From a virus, in IMG/VR virus record IMGVR_UViG_3300023243_000078, positions 1-22,315 of that record: a DNA stretch of 22,315 bases; one strand, given 5' to 3'. Position numbers and translations under genes: made by a program. Under the pieces are notes generated by a model that saw only the letters and a program-made list of their open reading frames with translations, searched no databases and had not been told where the DNA came from. Positions 1-6,761 of this stretch are shown piece by piece (the stretch's first letter is position 1; each line of letters opens with the position of its first letter).

Positions 1-224
1 GGTGCGTCTAAACTAATAAGATCGTTTGCACTGCGTACCAACACTTCTTGAATTTCGTTAGTGCTCATGCCGTCGTAAAATTGAATATTTGCATTCATTT
101 CAATTTGACTGCTACTAACTCCTGCTAGCTCTAAACAGGCGTGCTCAACAACTTTGTGTATTTTATCTATGTTGAGGTGTTCTTTTGTGCCGTCACGCTT
201 GACGATCATTGTTCCATTTGACAT
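1..224 (-). CDS. nrdA: Ribonucleotide reductase alpha subunit, N-terminal part (cut by window edge)
   Basis: The first 74 codons start at an ATG at 224 and run off the left edge of the window. The peptide begins MSNGTMIVKRDGTKEHLNID and continues with a KIHKVVEHAC segment and a MSTNEIQEVLVRSANDLI segment. This is the ATP-cone plus start of the R1 domain of class Ia ribonucleotide reductase, which reduces ribonucleoside diphosphates to supply dNTPs for phage replication. AGGAGAGAG lies just before the ATG, and an AATAAATA late-type promoter lies about 30 nt upstream. The catalytic cysteines and the radical-transfer residues are outside the window. T4-like phages commonly carry nrdA. The family call is firm, the completeness of the gene cannot be judged. 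Confidence 0.88.
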   Translation of the reverse strand, partial: MSNGTMIVKRDGTKEHLNIDKIHKVVEHACLELAGVSSSQIEMNANIQFYDGMSTNEIQEVLVRSANDLISLDA

Positions 225-253
225 TCTCTCTCCTAGTATTTTCTTATAATTGA

Positions 254-261
254 TATTTATT
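254..261 (-). promoter_or_regulatory. Late-type promoter AATAAATA upstream of nrdA
   Basis: On the minus strand this reads AATAAATA, one base from the T4 late consensus TATAAATA. It lies about 30 nt upstream of the nrdA ATG and overlaps the end of the preceding hypothetical gene. nrdA is usually an early/middle gene in T4-like phages, so a late-type element here could be coincidental in AT-rich DNA. Confidence 0.4.
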
Positions 262-682
262 GCCTGTGCGGCATGCTGTAAATTTTCTGGTCTACCATCG
301 TCGACGGTAATGCATCTACGGAAGTATATGTATCATTATAATATCCTATTGCGCATTTGTCTACCATTAATATATAATAATTAGTAGATTTATTGTAGTC
401 TGTAATGATATGTATCTCAAAATTAGACCTATTAAAACGATCGGTTAACTGTAAGGAATAACACATTCCTAATACGCGAGAGAACTCGCAGTACTGGTTC
501 TCTTGTATAAGTTGCCAAGGGTCTGGCCAGCTCTTTTGATCCCATGCATTAGTATGAATACTAACTGTTGGTGCGGTATTGTAGCAGTCGATAACATCTT
601 GAATAGGGTCCTTCGACCGCTCAAGACTGTACCTGAAGGCAACCCAGGCTACTAGCCTTTGTTCATAGGTTTTGTCAAACAT
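257..682 (-). CDS. Hypothetical protein, 141 aa
   Basis: I do not recognise a named family. The protein is soluble-looking and rich in aromatic residues (many Tyr and Trp), with no signal peptide or membrane segment. It starts with MFDKTYEQRLVAWVAF. Its ATG shares one base with the TAA stop of the tail-fibre-like gene (TAATG), so it is probably translationally coupled to it and made at the same late stage. A small gene just after a fibre gene is sometimes a fibre assembly chaperone or a tail accessory protein. That is positional inference only; no motif supports it. Confidence 0.7.
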   Translation of the reverse strand: MFDKTYEQRLVAWVAFRYSLERSKDPIQDVIDCYNTAPTVSIHTNAWDQKSWPDPWQLIQENQYCEFSRVLGMCYSLQLTDRFNRSNFEIHIITDYNKSTNYYILMVDKCAIGYYNDTYTSVDALPSTMVDQKIYSMPHRQ

Positions 683-2355
683 TACTCACCAGTAGCGTCG
701 ATTGTTGTTTTTCTATTTCTAATCTTAAATTCTAACTGGGTTAGATCGTCTACTGGCATAGTACTTGATAGTAATATATCGATAGTTTCGTTAACAGTAT
801 CGCCGTCAGCATCTTGTACTAAGGCACTAAATGCAATAGAAGTTTCGTAAGTTGATACACCTATATAATCGTATGCATCTGATACTGTTATAGTTTTGTC
901 TATACCGTTAACTGTTAGTGTAGCTACACCGCTGCGTACTGCTGAATAATTTCTACTAGATAATACGTATTCAATTTCAAATTGTTGACTAGCAATATCT
1001 ATTTCACCTGGAAGTCTAAAACGCTTTTGTGCAGATCCACTAGTGATACTGTTTAATACATGTAGTTCTCCGAAGACTGCAATAACAGCACCTTCAATTT
1101 CAGGAATGTATGCATAGTTGGTCCAGTATCCCGGAGTATATGATAGTACTGCTGTTCTTGAGAAGTAGTCACCTATAGACGAGTTTCCTGGAGTTTGATA
1201 TTTAAGTATAGAATCAGTAGCTAAGTATTCTGCTGCACCTTCTGTACCTACCATAGTATAAAAGTTATTTTCACTGACGTTGCCTTTACCGTACTTTACC
1301 CAAGCAGCGTTTTTGTTAATATCATTAAATCTACAATTGGTCCAGACGTTGTTGTAAGGGCCAGTTTCTCTACCAGATCCTACTGCTATGTTTAATGATA
1401 CAAGCTGTGTTGCAAATGCTAGTCCGTAAGACAGATTAGAGAACTCACAGTTAGTCCATGAGTTGTTGTGTATATCCCAATCACTTATAACTGCATAAGC
1501 AAATCCGTTAAGTGTACAATCTTCAAATACGTTATTCTTAGTTTCAACAGATCCACTTAGACTATTCATTTCAATTGCAACATCAGTAACTGCTACCGCG
1601 CCTCCACTAACCCAAGGTCCTGAAAACTTAATGTCTTTAAACACACTGTCTTTACAGTTATTGAGAATCAAGGCTTTGTTAGGAACTGTTGTTTCTAATG
1701 TCATACCTTCTAGTCTAATACGAGTTGGTTGGTTAATAGTTGTAGTGCTTGCATTACTTGCAGGAGTTCCAACTATGCTATCTCCATTAATCGTAGTGAA
1801 CATGTTTACACTTGCTGTAAGTGTTCTAATAATAGTTTTATCTGCGCCGGCACCTACAAGTGTTGTGTATGGCGGAATGTAAATAGGGCCGTCAATTACA
1901 TACTCACCTGGCTCAAGATGTAATATTACTCTACTAGCTGCACTACCTTTGATAGCATCATTTAAGTATAACTGATCAATAGCTGCTTGTAACCGTATAG
2001 TTGCAATTTGACTTGGCTGTCCAGTTAATCCAAAAGAACGAACACTTACTCTGTCGTCAAGTCTTGCTTGTAAACTTCTGCGTACTGGACTAGCAATGTC
2101 TCCGCCAGTTAATAAAAAAGCATCAGCTTCTCTATATGTATAACTATCAGCAAGAGTAAAGATGTTGTCGTACTGTGTCAATACTTTTGTATTGCCAACT
2201 GCCGGCGAACCTTCGGATACGCTGCCGTTTCCAATAAATAATTCTTGCGAGTCAACTGCCCAACCAAATTCACCCGAAGCTAATTGAGGTAGCCCGCTAC
2301 CTGCGTTTTTTTGTCCTCTACGAATTTGTATTCGACTGATCTGAACTACTGCCAT
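682..2355 (-). CDS. Tail fibre/spike-like structural protein with beta-helix domain
   Basis: This 557-aa protein starts with MAVVQISRIQIRRGQ. Residues about 5-50 (RIQIRRG, then LASGEFGWAVDSQELFIGNG) match the N-terminal domain of phage major-tropism-determinant-like and other tail proteins, used to attach to the baseplate or fibre. From about residue 100 a pectate-lyase-3-like right-handed beta-helix follows: a DDRVSVRSFG linker, VILHLEPGEYVIDGPIYIPP, then repeats rich in N-x-x-x-x-C and short hydrophobic strands. The C-terminal 130 residues look like a separate beta domain. It probably recognises or degrades a host surface glycan. AGGAG precedes the ATG, and a GATAAATA late promoter lies 19 nt upstream of it. 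Polysaccharide-degrading activity is possible but no catalytic residues could be assigned. Confidence 0.8.
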   Translation of the reverse strand: MAVVQISRIQIRRGQKNAGSGLPQLASGEFGWAVDSQELFIGNGSVSEGSPAVGNTKVLTQYDNIFTLADSYTYREADAFLLTGGDIASPVRRSLQARLDDRVSVRSFGLTGQPSQIATIRLQAAIDQLYLNDAIKGSAASRVILHLEPGEYVIDGPIYIPPYTTLVGAGADKTIIRTLTASVNMFTTINGDSIVGTPASNASTTTINQPTRIRLEGMTLETTVPNKALILNNCKDSVFKDIKFSGPWVSGGAVAVTDVAIEMNSLSGSVETKNNVFEDCTLNGFAYAVISDWDIHNNSWTNCEFSNLSYGLAFATQLVSLNIAVGSGRETGPYNNVWTNCRFNDINKNAAWVKYGKGNVSENNFYTMVGTEGAAEYLATDSILKYQTPGNSSIGDYFSRTAVLSYTPGYWTNYAYIPEIEGAVIAVFGELHVLNSITSGSAQKRFRLPGEIDIASQQFEIEYVLSSRNYSAVRSGVATLTVNGIDKTITVSDAYDYIGVSTYETSIAFSALVQDADGDTVNETIDILLSSTMPVDDLTQLEFKIRNRKTTIDATGE

Positions 2356-2374
2356 GACTATCTCCTATTATACA

Positions 2375-2382
2375 TATTTATC
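2375..2382 (-). promoter_or_regulatory. Late promoter GATAAATA for the tail fibre-like gene
   Basis: The minus strand reads GATAAATA, followed after 19 nt (containing AGGAG) by the ATG at 2355. T4-like late promoters are a single short TATAAATA-type box without a required -35 element. Expression with other virion genes fits the product. Confidence 0.6.
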
Positions 2383-2385
2383 GAA

Positions 2386-3090
2386 TTAACTGTTCTGTTC
2401 GTAGTATGTATATACTCTATTGTACCATTCATTACGCCACTCGGCATACTCATGTGGCCATACATCAAACTGCTGATATGTCTCTCCACCGAGATCTGAG
2501 CCATGGTCACCTCGGCTACACATAAAGATATGTCCTTCGCGAATATTAGTTCCAAACATTTCGTTGTGTGCTTCGGCATAGGCTACTAGTTGCAAGAAGT
2601 AGTTCTGTACATACTCTAACTTCTTAGGCTTATTTGTTTGCTTGAAGTCAAGAATGCAAGGTTGGCCTTTATACTGTCCAACTAAGTCAGTAGTACCGGC
2701 ATACATCTGCGGAACATAAAGAGCAACTTCGCTGCCCCAAATCTCATCAACATCTACCATTGCGTTGTCACGCACCTGAACTGCCATTGCGTGTGCTTTG
2801 ATTGCAAACGGGTTACTACCAGGAGTAGGCCATTCGCCGGTATCTACATAGTCTTCAAGATATTTGTGCATACGTGTACCAACACCGGCAGCTTCTGTTG
2901 TAATTTCTTGTGCTTTTACATCACCTACACGTCTGCGCCAAGCGATGAGTCCGGTCTTGTCACTAGTTGCATCAAGGATAGTTGTAACACTAGCAACAGC
3001 GTCGCCGTCAGGTGTCATGTATTTGCGTTTGCCGTCTACTTCTTTGCGTGATATTGGTTGATAATCGTATTTTTTAGTTATCAGACTCAT
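2386..3090 (-). CDS. PD-(D/E)XK exonuclease (RecB/MGME1-like)
   Basis: This 234-aa protein carries the RecB-family signature. GTRMH (H75) and the LED that follows lie at residues 71-80, E121 in EVALYVPQ, D135 in GTTDLVGQY, and D148-x-K150 in ILDFKQTNK, followed by a YFLQLVAYA helix. E121, D135, D148 and K150 are the likely metal-binding and catalytic residues. Proteins of this length and layout in marine T4-like phages resemble the mitochondrial single-strand exonuclease MGME1. A role in recombination, repair or degradation of DNA ends fits. GGGAGG sits 6 nt before the ATG. The gene overlaps the 3' end of the NifU-like gene by 17 nt, so both are likely expressed from the sigma-70 promoter at 3458-3486. 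Confidence 0.85.
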   Translation of the reverse strand: MSLITKKYDYQPISRKEVDGKRKYMTPDGDAVASVTTILDATSDKTGLIAWRRRVGDVKAQEITTEAAGVGTRMHKYLEDYVDTGEWPTPGSNPFAIKAHAMAVQVRDNAMVDVDEIWGSEVALYVPQMYAGTTDLVGQYKGQPCILDFKQTNKPKKLEYVQNYFLQLVAYAEAHNEMFGTNIREGHIFMCSRGDHGSDLGGETYQQFDVWPHEYAEWRNEWYNRVYTYYEQNS

Positions 3091-3433
3091 CTCGAACCTC
3101 CCGGATTGGGATCATATTTTCTATTTCCCATGCCTCTTGCCCGAAAGGATCGTTGTTCATATAATAAGGATTTACATCACTATATCCGTTATCGGCATCT
3201 ACACTTTGTACTTCGGGTACAAATTGTTTAATCATACTTTCAACACCGTGTTTTAGTGTTGCTGTTGATCCTGCACATCCGCTGCATGCGCCTTGTAGTT
3301 CTAACTGCAAATGTCCATCTAGATATGATGTAAACTCAATGTTGCCTCCGTGCTCTGCAACACTAGGTTTTACATGTGATTCGATTAGTTCTTTAATTTG
3401 TGTGATGATTTCTTCATCAGTTCTTTGTGTCAT
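3074..3433 (-). CDS. NifU-like (Nfu) iron-sulfur cluster scaffold/carrier protein
   Basis: The 119-aa protein is a single Nfu domain. EEIITQIKELIESHVKPSVAEHGGNIEF leads into LQLELQGAC-SGC-AGSTATLKHGVESMI, with the CxxC pair at C50 and C53. In the family this pair, in a dimer, holds a 4Fe-4S cluster for transfer to target proteins. There is no A-type domain and no IscU-type domain, so it is the carrier type. The C-terminal 40 residues (after VPEVQSVD) are acidic and phage-specific. The gene is first in a two-gene operon with the PD-(D/E)XK nuclease and overlaps it by 17 nt. Some RecB-family nucleases bind Fe-S clusters, but the nuclease here shows no clear four-cysteine set, so coupling is only suggestive. 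Confidence 0.88.
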   Translation of the reverse strand: MTQRTDEEIITQIKELIESHVKPSVAEHGGNIEFTSYLDGHLQLELQGACSGCAGSTATLKHGVESMIKQFVPEVQSVDADNGYSDVNPYYMNNDPFGQEAWEIENMIPIREVRDESDN

Positions 3434-3457
3434 AGATATACTCCATATGTTATACGT

Positions 3458-3486
3458 AGTGTAGCATACAAATATTACAATGTCAA
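3458..3486 (-). promoter_or_regulatory. Sigma-70 extended -10 promoter for NifU-like/nuclease operon
   Basis: On the minus strand the -35 is TTGACA (3486-3481), the spacer is 17 nt, and the -10 is TACACT (3463-3458) preceded by TGC, an extended -10. The start codon lies 25 nt beyond the -10, with GGAG before it. This is a host-type early promoter, unlike the late boxes of the neighbouring structural genes. Confidence 0.75.
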
Positions 3487-3493
3487 GAAGTTT

Positions 3494-3898
3494 TTAAAGT
3501 TTGTCGCCTATGTCAGTTGCTGACTTGGCCATTTTGGCAACTGTGTTGCTGCCAGCAGTATCACCTTGTGGTGTATCTGTTGCTTGTTTCTTAGTTTTTG
3601 GCTCAATACCTTTTTCACTAAAATTTTGGACCATTGCTTTTAATCTTGGATCTGTATCGTATGCTGCTTTAAATGTGCCGTAATCAAATTGCTCTGCACC
3701 AACGTTTTGCATAAGTTTATTAAGATCAAGATTCTTTGCATCTGATCTAATATCATTTACTGTTGGTTTGTTGAAATGTAAGAAAACGGAGACGCCTTTT
3801 TGATCAGCGTCTCCAATAACAGTTCTTAATACTTGTACTAACTTTAGTGAGGTAGATGCTTGGGGTTCACCTGCTTCATAAAGTTCAAATATTTTCAT
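3494..3898 (-). CDS. Hypothetical protein with head-targeting-like leader, 134 aa
   Basis: The protein starts MKIFELYEAGEPQ. The L-Y-E followed by A resembles the site cut by the T4 prohead protease (L/I-x-E, then a small residue), so the first eight residues may be a capsid-targeting leader. The rest is a mostly helical domain with a Gln/Thr/Gly-rich linker near residues 98-115. No enzyme motif is seen. It starts one base after the TAA of the 341-aa gene (TAAGATG), in the same transcription unit, and ends just upstream of the sigma-70 promoter. A minor head or internal virion protein is the best guess. Confidence 0.72.
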   Translation of the reverse strand: MKIFELYEAGEPQASTSLKLVQVLRTVIGDADQKGVSVFLHFNKPTVNDIRSDAKNLDLNKLMQNVGAEQFDYGTFKAAYDTDPRLKAMVQNFSEKGIEPKTKKQATDTPQGDTAGSNTVAKMAKSATDIGDKL

Positions 3899-3899
3899 C

Positions 3900-4925
3900 T
3901 TATTTACTAGTCTTACTTAAAATTGATCCTAGTCTACGTGATGTTTCAATTATTTTCTTTTTAGCATAGGTACGTGACTCACGACGCTCACGTCCTGCTT
4001 CTGCTTCGCCGCCAGCAGCTGGAGCTGCTGCTGCAAAATCGTCTGTATCTACAGTTGGTTCCATATCTTCAGCACCTGGTACTGGCTCTTCATCTGGTAG
4101 CTCTGCGCCCATATCCATCGCTGGTGCTTCACCTTCGCCAGTTAGCATGCCAACACCGCCTGTTAATGCAATACGTGTTGTTTCCATTGTTGCGTACAGT
4201 TGCTCTAGTGCAGGCTTAACTGAATTAGTAAATGCTTCTGATTGCTGGACACCCATTTCGTCGCGGATAGCATCAGCTAGTTCTAGCATTGATTCAGTTT
4301 GCATTTCAGCAGTGTCTTCCATCCAACCAGTTAAACGGTCAACCATATCTTTAGCTGCCATAATTAATTCTGCGTTGTCTTCTGCGCCTTCTTTGAGTAT
4401 TGATGCAAAGTAAGTGTCTATAATAGTTTTACCTTCGTCTACCTTTTTAGCAAATGGATTTACACCTTTTTTAGGCTTGTTACCTTTTGCGTCTTTAGCA
4501 GCTTTCTTCATTGGTTCTTTCTTGTCACCGTCTTTGTCTAAGTCAAGGAAGTCCGGCTTACTTTCATCAACTGGCTTGTCAGTAGCTCCATCCGCCGGCG
4601 CTTTGCCTTTTTTCTTATCTAACATCTTTTGGAACGCCGCTTTTTGTGCTGCTGTTTGTGCTTCTGAAATATCAGAACGCTCACTAATAGCAGCATTTAG
4701 AACATCAAGGAAAAGTTTGTTTTTGCTGTATGTTCTATTCTGCGATAGCCCACTGAAACTTTCATTTGTTTCAATATCAAATTGCTTTGTACGCATTTTG
4801 TTTCTTGCATCTTGTAGCTGTTCTAATGTAAACGAATCTACATTAATCGTTGTGCCAAATTTCTTTGCCATTGTTTCGTTTAGTGTTTTTGACGTCAATG
4901 GTTTATTCATATCTCTAATGTTCAT
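3900..4925 (-). CDS. Scaffold/core-like virion protein, 341 aa
   Basis: I choose the ATG at 4925 (MNIRDMNKPLTSKTLNETMA) because GGGGAAGAG lies 4 nt before it; a TTG five codons upstream is in frame but lacks such a site. The protein has an N-terminal helical part, a Lys/Asp-rich middle with a DLDKDGDKKEPM loop resembling an EF-hand/dockerin-type calcium loop, an acidic Ala/Pro/Glu-rich stretch around residues 265-315 and a basic C-terminus. The internal FASILKEG fits a prohead-protease cleavage site (L-K-E before G). Low complexity, high charge and the late promoter suggest a structural or scaffold-core protein. I recall similar proteins in marine T4-like phages, without an assigned function. 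Confidence 0.75.
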   Translation of the reverse strand: MNIRDMNKPLTSKTLNETMAKKFGTTINVDSFTLEQLQDARNKMRTKQFDIETNESFSGLSQNRTYSKNKLFLDVLNAAISERSDISEAQTAAQKAAFQKMLDKKKGKAPADGATDKPVDESKPDFLDLDKDGDKKEPMKKAAKDAKGNKPKKGVNPFAKKVDEGKTIIDTYFASILKEGAEDNAELIMAAKDMVDRLTGWMEDTAEMQTESMLELADAIRDEMGVQQSEAFTNSVKPALEQLYATMETTRIALTGGVGMLTGEGEAPAMDMGAELPDEEPVPGAEDMEPTVDTDDFAAAAPAAGGEAEAGRERRESRTYAKKKIIETSRRLGSILSKTSK

Positions 4926-4956
4926 GTTACTCTTCCCCAAGTAGTTTAATTATAGT

Positions 4957-4964
4957 TATTTATG
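4957..4964 (-). promoter_or_regulatory. Late promoter CATAAATA for the 341-aa gene
   Basis: The minus strand reads CATAAATA, 31 nt before the ATG at 4925. The leader contains a good GGGGAAGAG ribosome-binding site. The element lies just downstream of the stop codon of the previous gene. Confidence 0.6.
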
Positions 4965-4968
4965 CGTT

Positions 4969-5388
4969 TTATCTGAATATAATGCTATCAAGCGCCGACT
5001 TAGCATTAGCAGTTCTTGCCTTTGCAATTTCTAATCTAGTTAATATTACATCTTTTTTAAATTCGTCTTTGGTTGTTTTAATTGTATTTGTAAAGAACAA
5101 TGCATCCATATAATTCTTTTGAATGGTTTTATCTAAATCCATTACTATACTTATATTGTTAGTACCTTTAGACAAACTCTTAGCAAGAGCAAGTGCTGCT
5201 GTTTTACTAAAAGTAATCGCAACCTGTTTATTTTCTTGACAGTTATATATCAAAAATCCTTTTTTGCTGTCTCTTACAACCATTTTACCAATACGGATAC
5301 TGTTACCCTTTTGATAGGGAAACAAACTAGGATCTAGTTTATCTTCTATTAGATGTTGTAATTCTTTAAGTAATGTTGTGTTTGTCAT
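4969..5388 (-). CDS. Hypothetical protein, 139 aa
   Basis: I use the ATG at 5388 (MTNTTLLKELQHLIEDKL). A TTG three codons upstream is also in frame and would give 142 aa. The gene overlaps the end of the 71-aa gene by 23 nt. The protein is a mixed alpha/beta, Lys-rich soluble protein with no recognised motif; residues 40-65 (IGKMVVRDSKKGFLIYNC) look like a small beta domain, and the C-terminal 60 residues are helical. It is the last gene of the five-gene run starting at 6394, whose other members look virion-associated. Function unknown. Confidence 0.7.
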   Translation of the reverse strand: MTNTTLLKELQHLIEDKLDPSLFPYQKGNSIRIGKMVVRDSKKGFLIYNCQENKQVAITFSKTAALALAKSLSKGTNNISIVMDLDKTIQKNYMDALFFTNTIKTTKDEFKKDVILTRLEIAKARTANAKSALDSIIFR

Positions 5389-5581
5389 TTCTCGCAACCA
5401 TTATAACGTTATTTGATCGTATTTTACTTACCAAACTCTTGCGTATAAGGTTGTTCATTATGACTTGCTGTCTTTCAGTAAGACTGGACATAGGAGTAGG
5501 AGCGGAAAGATTCTCAAGCTCGACTTTCTCCTCATTGGTCATAAAGATTTTGAAATCTGTTAATAGCTCGTTTATTTTCAT
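5366..5581 (-). CDS. Hypothetical small protein, 71 aa
   Basis: The protein begins MKINELLTDFKIFMTNEEK. The first residues resemble the MK-x-x-E-L/I pattern of neighbouring proteins, but no clear L/I-x-E cleavage site follows. It is helical and charged, without a signal peptide or membrane segment. ATGA overlaps join it to the 84-aa gene upstream, and its 3' end overlaps the next gene by 23 nt. Function unknown. Confidence 0.65.
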   Translation of the reverse strand: MKINELLTDFKIFMTNEEKVELENLSAPTPMSSLTERQQVIMNNLIRKSLVSKIRSNNVIMVARNDKHNIT

Positions 5582-5832
5582 CTAACTGAAGCTAACTGTT
5601 GTTGCAAGGCTTTTAATTGATCTTGCGTTTGTTTAATTTGTGTTTGCAACTGTTGCTTCTGCTGTTGCTTCTGCTGATTCATTTGCTGTTGTTGTTTTGC
5701 TGCATCTGCAGGATTTGCGGTTGGAGCTGCTACGTTACCGTTGCCAGGTGTCTTTTGTCCTGGAACTGCTGGTTGTCCTGGAACTGCCGGAGGAGTCATT
5801 CCCATTTGTTGATCTAATTCAAAAATTTTCAT
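5578..5832 (-). CDS. Gln/Pro-rich coiled-coil protein, 84 aa
   Basis: The protein starts MKIFELDQQMG and contains two tandem PAVPGQ repeats near residues 15-26. An Ala/Asn/Pro-rich linker follows, then a Gln/Lys/Leu-rich heptad region from about residue 45 to the end, which should form a coiled coil. The composition is typical of a small structural or scaffold-associated protein. It overlaps both neighbours by four bases (ATGA), pointing to a translationally coupled operon. It shares the first five residues with the 134-aa protein at 3494-3898. No enzymatic role is suggested. Confidence 0.68.
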   Translation of the reverse strand: MKIFELDQQMGMTPPAVPGQPAVPGQKTPGNGNVAAPTANPADAAKQQQQMNQQKQQQKQQLQTQIKQTQDQLKALQQQLASVR

Positions 5833-6122
5833 AGTTTCTTTCTTCCTCTGCTTCTCGGCTTATTCATTGATTTTACACGTCTTGACACAGAATTAGTTGC
5901 TTTTGTGATACCTGCTTTACGTGTCATCATTCCGCCTTGACGTTTTTTAGTTAATGATAATGATTTACTCTTTTGTATATTTATTGGAGCATTACATGCT
6001 GCAGGACTTGCACGAACTTGTCCTTTTCGTGGGCCACTAGTGCATCTAAACTTTAGACTTTGAGATGCTCCAGATTTTGCATATGCTCTAGTAGCTTCTA
6101 TTACAAATTCGGCTGCTTTCAT
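5829..6122 (-). CDS. Basic virion-type protein, paralogue of its upstream neighbour, 97 aa
   Basis: The leader MKAAEFVIEATRAYAK has V-I-E before A, close to the T4 prohead-protease site pattern. The core LKFRCTSGPRKGQVRASPAACNAPINIQKS aligns with RKYRCTGGTRNGRIVAEPTQCFAPIDVKQR of the 91-aa protein upstream; both keep two Cys and a P-I-D/N turn. The C-terminus is strongly basic (MTRKAGITKATNSVSRRVKS, then KPRSRGRKKL). Such charge suggests DNA binding inside the head. The two genes overlap by four bases (ATGA), consistent with a tandem duplication. I recall such small basic proteins in marine T4-like phages, with no known function. Confidence 0.75.
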   Translation of the reverse strand: MKAAEFVIEATRAYAKSGASQSLKFRCTSGPRKGQVRASPAACNAPINIQKSKSLSLTKKRQGGMMTRKAGITKATNSVSRRVKSMNKPRSRGRKKL

Positions 6123-6394
6123 TTGTTCAGGCCTTTTGATAACCTAATACTTGCTGGATTTGTACGCTTAGTCTTCTTTGCTTTGCGTGCCATCTTCTTG
6201 CCTAAGCGTGCTCTAGTGCGTTTCATTAATGCTCGTTGTTTAACATCAATTGGAGCAAAACACTGTGTAGGTTCTGCCACAATACGACCATTACGAGTGC
6301 CGCCTGTACATCTGTACTTGCGCACAAGACTTGTTCCCTTGCGGGCCCATACTTGTTTTTCTTCTAGTGGTTTTGTAAACTCTCTTAATAACAT
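6119..6394 (-). CDS. Basic virion-type protein, 91 aa (tandem paralogue)
   Basis: The protein begins MLLREFTKPLEEKQVWARKG, with L-E-E as a possible leader cleavage site. Residues about 24-55 carry the same RCT-G-x-R-x-G ... C-x-A-P-I core as the 97-aa neighbour. The C-terminal half is very basic (RTRARLGKKMARKAKKTKRT). It is the first gene of the five-gene run down to 4969. The GATAAATA late promoter ends only five bases before the ATG and no ribosome-binding site is present, so the transcript is predicted to begin at or next to the start codon. The next in-frame Met is in the basic tail, so this start is the only sensible one. Confidence 0.74.
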   Translation of the reverse strand: MLLREFTKPLEEKQVWARKGTSLVRKYRCTGGTRNGRIVAEPTQCFAPIDVKQRALMKRTRARLGKKMARKAKKTKRTNPASIRLSKGLNK

Positions 6395-6399
6395 ATAGT

Positions 6400-6407
6400 T
6401 ATTTATC
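6400..6407 (-). promoter_or_regulatory. Late promoter GATAAATA abutting the 91-aa gene
   Basis: The minus strand reads GATAAATA-ACTAT-ATG. With T4 late geometry (box at -13 to -6) the first transcribed base would be the A of the ATG, giving a leaderless mRNA. Confidence 0.6.
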
Positions 6408-6419
6408 GAGAGCGGAAGG

Positions 6420-6650
6420 TTACTGCATTAAAATTACAATAACGATGGATAGTAAACTGGCAACTACTGTGCCTGCTGTGCCGATTAGCACTTTTGTGAT
6501 TGACTTCTGACCGTTGATCATATCGTCATGTATATTGTCGATTTTTGTTTCGACTTTGCCTAGGCGACCTTCTAATGCTTCGTAGCGTATTGCACATAAG
6601 TCAACGTGTGCTTCAAGGTTCGTTCTCTCTAATTCAGTAGTAACTGACAT
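6420..6650 (-). CDS. Small coiled-coil protein with C-terminal membrane anchor, 76 aa
   Basis: Residues 1-50 are helical with heptads (LEGRLGKVETKIDNIHDDMI). Residues about 53-75 (VLIGTAGTVVASLLSIVIVILM) form one membrane helix ending at the C-terminus. The layout resembles the XhlA/hemolysin-type small phage proteins associated with holins, so a role in lysis or a membrane-attached accessory role is plausible. GGAG lies 6 nt before the ATG. The leader carries a 17-nt palindrome and a stem-loop (6663-6682). No endolysin was seen nearby, so the lysis assignment is tentative. Confidence 0.7.
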   Translation of the reverse strand: MSVTTELERTNLEAHVDLCAIRYEALEGRLGKVETKIDNIHDDMINGQKSITKVLIGTAGTVVASLLSIVIVILMQ

Positions 6651-6662
6651 CTTATTCTCCGT

Positions 6663-6682
6663 AAAAACCTACACTCTGTAGG
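6663..6682 (-). terminator. Stem-loop with U-tract upstream of the 76-aa gene
   Basis: On the minus strand CCTACA-GAG-TGTAGG is followed by TTTTT. It looks like an intrinsic terminator for the 130-aa gene, but it sits in the leader of the 76-aa gene, 13 nt before its ATG. It may instead act as an attenuator or mRNA-stabilising hairpin. The loop core ACAGAGTGT also occurs in the leader of the 110-aa gene. Confidence 0.55.
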
Positions 6683-6730
6683 GTAAAGTAAACTCTTAGT
6701 TAGCCTTTGTTATGTTTGTAAGATGCCTGT

Positions 6731-6747
6731 TAGCTTAATTTAAGCTA
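6731..6747. repeat. 17-nt perfect palindrome
   Basis: TAGCTTAA-T-TTAAGCTA is a perfect inverted repeat with a single central base. It lies just downstream of the late promoter at 6754-6761 in the untranslated leader of the 76-aa gene. It could be a protein-binding site or an RNA hairpin. Confidence 0.5.
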
Positions 6748-6753
6748 CAAATG

Positions 6754-6761
6754 TATTTATC
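6754..6761 (-). promoter_or_regulatory. Late promoter GATAAATA for the 76-aa gene
   Basis: The minus strand reads GATAAATA and overlaps the stop codon of the 130-aa gene. The predicted leader to the ATG at 6650 is close to 100 nt and holds two inverted repeats. Confidence 0.5.

Noticed and set aside
3974-4944. Long plus-strand open frames opposite the 341-aa gene
   Set aside because: They mirror the biased codons of the minus-strand gene, have low-complexity Leu/Ser-rich products and no ribosome-binding sites.
5981-5988. AATAAATA inside the 97-aa gene as a late promoter
   Set aside because: It lies within a coding region with no suitably placed start downstream; chance match in AT-rich DNA is likely.
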